Source of the DNA: JBAZOJ01 sp041648755 | Lineage (GTDB): Bacteria > Planctomycetota > B143-G9 | Length of the DNA: 8,618 bases | NCBI GenBank assembly: GCA_041648755.1 | Contig: JBAZOJ010000163.1 | Span: 1-8,618, forward strand | Reading direction: 5' to 3' | Shown here: positions 6,070 through 8,618 of the stretch, piece by piece | How positions within the stretch are numbered: position 1 is the first letter of the stretch | How the letters are laid out: each line of letters opens with the position of its first letter | The notes under the pieces: model-generated | The model's input: the letters and a program-made list of their open reading frames with translations, nothing else | Database searches by the model: none | What the model was told of the DNA's origin: nothing | Program-made: the position numbers and the translations under genes

Positions 6070-6927
6070 ATGAGCACCGTTTCGAAGATCCTGGTCGTCG
6101 TAATCCTTGCTTTCAGTTTTGCCCTTAGCGGCATCTCCATCGCCTTGTTTGCTCAGAGAGCCAACTGGAAGGCGCTGTATGCTGGCGTCACTGATCGTGC
6201 CAAGACTGAAAAGGTAGCCTTGGACGACCAGATCAAGGAATTGCAGAAGCAGAAGGGTGACGTCCAGAACGAGCTTGCCACCATTAAGGCGGACCGGGAC
6301 AATCTCGCCGCTGAGACCAGCAGGCTAAAACAGGATATCGCCGATAAGGAGAATGAGAAGCAACGCCTTGAGACTCTCTCCAAGCAGAAGGAAGACTCTC
6401 TCAACTCCATGAATGACAAGGTTGACAACCTCGTGAAGGAAATTGACAGCCTGAACGAGAAGATGCGCAGAGATGCTCAGGACCTGCTCGAGACCAAGCG
6501 CAACTACGAGCGCGTCGTGAACCAGCTCACCACCCTCCGCGATAAGGCCAACTCCCTTATGCTCCAGCTCAAGAACACCCAGCGTGATCTCGAACAGGCC
6601 AAGACCGATAACGAAGGCCTCACTCTGGCTCTTCGCAAGTACGCTGAAGTCACCAAGGAGAACATTCCCGATGTCAAGTCGAAGGTCACCATGCGCGGCC
6701 GCGTCATTGGCGTAAACAATGAAGCTGGCATCGTTATGCTGTCCGTCGGCAAGGACGACAAGGTCGCCCGCGGTATGGAATTCATCGTCCATCGTGGCGA
6801 GCAGTACATCTGCAAGATCCGCATCGAGAGCACGTATCCTGACAGTTGCGTGGCTCGCGTTATTCCCGAGACCTTGAATACGCCCGATGCCAAGGTCGAA
6901 ATCGGCGACAACGCCTTCACCAACTAA
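6070..6927 (+). CDS. Membrane-anchored coiled-coil protein with C-terminal beta-rich domain
   Basis: I do not recognise a named family. The 285 residues show one N-terminal hydrophobic segment (about 6-28, signal anchor), a long charged heptad-like region (about 45-195) rich in Glu, Lys, Gln and Leu that should form an extended coiled coil, and a compact C-terminal domain (about 204-285) with alternating hydrophobic strands: RGRVIGVNNEAGIVMLSVG, then GMEFIVHRG, then a stretch ending CVARVI. That end piece looks like a small beta-barrel. The design, anchor plus rod plus beta domain, resembles MreC in outline but not in sequence. Lysine is almost always AAG (I see one AAA), and the gene has a perfect AAGGAGG site and two good promoters, suggesting high expression. 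It precedes a small membrane gene and then mreBC, so an envelope scaffold role is plausible but inferred. The ATG at 6070 is well supported. Confidence 0.85.
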   Translation: MSTVSKILVVVILAFSFALSGISIALFAQRANWKALYAGVTDRAKTEKVALDDQIKELQKQKGDVQNELATIKADRDNLAAETSRLKQDIADKENEKQRLETLSKQKEDSLNSMNDKVDNLVKEIDSLNEKMRRDAQDLLETKRNYERVVNQLTTLRDKANSLMLQLKNTQRDLEQAKTDNEGLTLALRKYAEVTKENIPDVKSKVTMRGRVIGVNNEAGIVMLSVGKDDKVARGMEFIVHRGEQYICKIRIESTYPDSCVARVIPETLNTPDAKVEIGDNAFTN

Positions 6928-6954
6928 GCACCCTAGGAATAACGGAGGAACCCC

Positions 6955-7125
6955 ATGGCTGAAAATCTGGATCAGGAAGTCCTCGAGGGTGAGCAGACCG
7001 AATCTGGCGAGGAGAGCACCCTGCCTTGGACGTTCATGCTCGTACTCGCACTTGTGATGCTCATCGTAGGAATCGTGCTCGGCTACATGGAGCTGAAAGA
7101 GTTCTACGGACTGTTTAACGCCTAG
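6955..7125 (+). CDS. Small acidic single-span membrane protein
   Basis: A 56-residue protein not recognised as any family. Residues 1-23 are strongly acidic (many Glu, one Asp, no Lys or Arg), residues about 25-45 form one hydrophobic helix (from PWTFMLVLALVM through to LGY), and the tail ends MELKEFYGLFNA. The acidic N-terminus would probably lie on the outer face or near basic partners; topology is uncertain. Start support is good: GGAGG at 6944-6948, 6 nt before the ATG, and 27 nt after the previous stop. Two tandem TAG stops (7123-7128) end it, and an intrinsic terminator follows. It is very likely co-transcribed with the coiled-coil gene and may be its membrane partner, which is inference from position. 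Confidence 0.75.
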   Translation: MAENLDQEVLEGEQTESGEESTLPWTFMLVLALVMLIVGIVLGYMELKEFYGLFNA

Positions 7126-7155
7126 TAGTGAGGGCACTATCCATCGCGTATTCAG

Positions 7156-7182
7156 AAGGGCAGGGATTTCCCTGCCCTTTTT
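7156..7182 (+). terminator. Rho-independent terminator
   Basis: A perfect 10-bp stem, AAGGGCAGGG (7156-7165) with CCCTGCCCTT (7170-7179), loop ATTT, followed by T through 7182. It ends the coiled-coil/small-membrane-protein unit and separates it from mreB, although partial read-through could still feed mreB. Confidence 0.93.
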
Positions 7183-7208
7183 GCTTGACTCGGAACCTGC
7201 GGGGGTAG

Positions 7209-8291
7209 ATGGTCAGGAAGATAATTAGTCAGTTTCTCTCGATGTTCTCTGAGGACATCGGGATAGACCTGGGTACCGCGAATACGCTGGTGGCGATTCG
7301 CGGCATCGGCATCGTCGTTTTTGAACCATCTATCGTCGCCATCCGCAAGGATAACCGACAAATCCTTCTTGACGGCGAGGCCGTGGGTGATCGGGCCAAG
7401 GAAATGGAAGACCGCGCTCCTGCGAACATCTCCATTATCCGGCCTATGAAGGATGGCGTCATCGCGGACTTCGACGTTACCCAGGCGATGCTGCGTTACT
7501 TCATTCGCAAAGCCAGGGAGAAGTCCTCCCGCAGTTCGAAGTGGCTTTCGGTTAAGCCAAGAGTCCTTATTGCCGTGCCCACCGGAATCACAATGGTCGA
7601 GCGCCGTGCCGTGATTGATGCCGCGGAACGGGCCGGGGCGCGTGAAGTCTTCCTGATTGAGGAACCGATGGCGGCTGCAATCGGCGCCGGGCTGCCGACG
7701 GGCAGACCCACGGGAAGCATGATCGTCGACATCGGCGGCGGCACGACCGAAGTTGCCGTCGTTTCGCTGGGCGACATGGCCGCGCGAAACTCGATCCGGG
7801 TCGCTGGCGACGAGATGGATTCCGCGATAATTCTCCATATCCGCAAAGCGCACAAGCTGGCTATCGGCAACCCGACCGCTGAACATGTTAAGCTCGAAAT
7901 CGGCTCGGCCGAAGGGTTCGGCGAAGAAAAGAAGACTGAGATTGCCGGAATCAACCTCGCTACCGGCCTGCCTGAAAGAGCCATCGTCACTTCCGAGGAA
8001 ATCAGGGTCGCACTTCGTCCCATTGTCGACTCCATTATCAAGGTAATCAAGCAGACACTCGAAGAGACGAGACCGGAACTTGCCGGCGACGTCCTCAGAA
8101 ACGGAATCGTCCTTGCTGGCGGCGGCTCGCTTCTTCGCGGGTTGGGCGCCGTCATCACTCGTGAGACTGGAATTCCTGTGCGAAGCGCGGAAGATCCGAT
8201 GACTTGCGTTGCGCGCGGGACGTTCAAGGTCCTTGAGAAGCTCGAGCTTTACGAGCAGGTGCTGTTTACTTCTGACGACCTGATTGGTTAA
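7209..8291 (+). CDS. mreB: Rod-shape-determining protein MreB
   Basis: Bacterial actin homologue that polymerises beneath the inner membrane and directs the elongation machinery for peptidoglycan synthesis. The 360 residues show the ASKHA nucleotide fold: phosphate-1 loop IGIDLGTANTLV (17-28), the EEPMAAAIGAGLP segment (151-163) with the glutamate implicated in ATP hydrolysis, phosphate-2 loop VDIGGGTTEVAV (173-184), and adenosine loop LAGGGSLLRG (302-311). The N-terminal MVRKIISQFLSMF is amphipathic and may bind the membrane. The ATG at 7209 has GGGGG at 7201-7205 upstream; an internal ATG at 7242 would still keep the fold but has no ribosome site. Only 26 nt separate the upstream terminator from the start, and I see no convincing promoter there; TTGACT (7185-7190) lacks a well-placed -10. 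Transcription may rely on terminator read-through or a promoter I do not recognise. Confidence 0.97.
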   Translation: MVRKIISQFLSMFSEDIGIDLGTANTLVAIRGIGIVVFEPSIVAIRKDNRQILLDGEAVGDRAKEMEDRAPANISIIRPMKDGVIADFDVTQAMLRYFIRKAREKSSRSSKWLSVKPRVLIAVPTGITMVERRAVIDAAERAGAREVFLIEEPMAAAIGAGLPTGRPTGSMIVDIGGGTTEVAVVSLGDMAARNSIRVAGDEMDSAIILHIRKAHKLAIGNPTAEHVKLEIGSAEGFGEEKKTEIAGINLATGLPERAIVTSEEIRVALRPIVDSIIKVIKQTLEETRPELAGDVLRNGIVLAGGGSLLRGLGAVITRETGIPVRSAEDPMTCVARGTFKVLEKLELYEQVLFTSDDLIG

Positions 8292-8293
8292 GC

Positions 8294-8618
8294 GTGTTCG
8301 ACTGGCGCAGAATCGCACTGCCCGGAATTGTCATTTGCCTTTGCGGGTTCCTTATTCTGCTTGACGACAGGATCAAGGATTTGCAGTTGTCTGTTATGGA
8401 CATCTGCAAGCCGGTTGCTTCCGCTCACCGCGACGCCGTTGCAGGCGTATCCGGCTTGTTCGAAAGCCTGCTCAATCCCTTCCGTGAACAAGGCGCCAGA
8501 GAGTCCGAAATCAGGGGGCTCAGGGAAGCGCTGGAGATGCAGCGCGCTGAAAACTCCCGCCTCAAACGTGCAATAGCGCGCGAGGAGAGCCTCGCGGAAA
8601 TACCCGACCTTTCCCCCC
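8294..8618 (+). CDS. mreC: Rod-shape-determining protein MreC, 3' end outside window
   Basis: The first 108 codons are present. MreC is a periplasmic scaffold anchored by one N-terminal helix; it links MreB and MreD to the wall synthases. Visible are a short basic start MFDWRR, a hydrophobic anchor (about 8-23), a linker, and the beginning of a coiled coil from about residue 70 (SEIRGLREALEMQRAENSRL), the arrangement seen in MreC before its paired beta-barrel domains. The GTG start lies 2 nt after the mreB stop without a clear ribosome site, so it is likely translationally coupled. The identification rests on this layout plus the mreB neighbour, because the diagnostic C-terminal domain is cut off. 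Confidence 0.85.
   Translation, partial: MFDWRRIALPGIVICLCGFLILLDDRIKDLQLSVMDICKPVASAHRDAVAGVSGLFESLLNPFREQGARESEIRGLREALEMQRAENSRLKRAIAREESLAEIPDLSP

Noticed and set aside
7152..8318. Minus-strand open frame of 388 codons opposite mreB
   Set aside because: It mirrors mreB, shows no family motif and starts inside mreC. It is explained by codon bias of the opposite strand.

Overview
The window reads as chromosomal DNA from a Gram-negative-type, rod-shaped bacterium of moderately high GC. The evidence is an RND efflux pump, MreB/MreC and acetate kinase (acetate metabolism, plausibly an anaerobe or facultative fermenter). Clear Shine-Dalgarno sequences and sigma70-like promoters are present, and TTG and GTG starts occur beside ATG. 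I cannot fix the taxon from the sequence. The gene mix would suit an uncultured lineage outside the model phyla, but that is a guess. Every gene I can support is on the + strand. There is no rRNA, tRNA, insertion sequence or CRISPR array.

Region 1 (1-2848) is the end of an operon: the C-terminal three quarters of an RND permease, an overlapping 71-residue DUF2892 membrane protein, and a tiny gene coupled to it by a TTGA stop/start overlap. Read conventionally, the tiny gene stops at a TGA after 31 codons. Read through that TGA it gives a 56-residue protein whose second half continues a DUF6132-like sequence, and the TGA falls where relatives have the Cys of a Cys-Pro-Ile motif. Just downstream lies a perfect 6-bp stem with a GUG loop, at a distance suitable for a bacterial SECIS element. 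A candidate selenocysteine protein here is the most notable observation in the window. A strong hairpin closes the region.

Region 2 (2958-5903) is a tight cluster: a divergent 3-hydroxyacyl-CoA dehydrogenase-like protein that has lost several catalytic residues, acetate kinase (ackA, TTG start), and RNase III (rnc), with gaps of 10 and 2 nt.

Region 3 (5904-7182) begins with two tandem sigma70-type promoters, each with a 16-nt spacer and the shared sequence TTTTTTCTTG, and a leader that can fold in two exclusive ways around the ribosome binding site. They drive a membrane-anchored coiled-coil protein and a 56-residue acidic single-span membrane protein. A textbook intrinsic terminator ends the unit.

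Region 4 (7201-8618) is the start of the mre cell-shape operon: complete mreB, then mreC running off the right edge. The envelope-facing pair of region 3 sits directly ahead of mreBC, which hints at, but does not prove, a link to cell shape.
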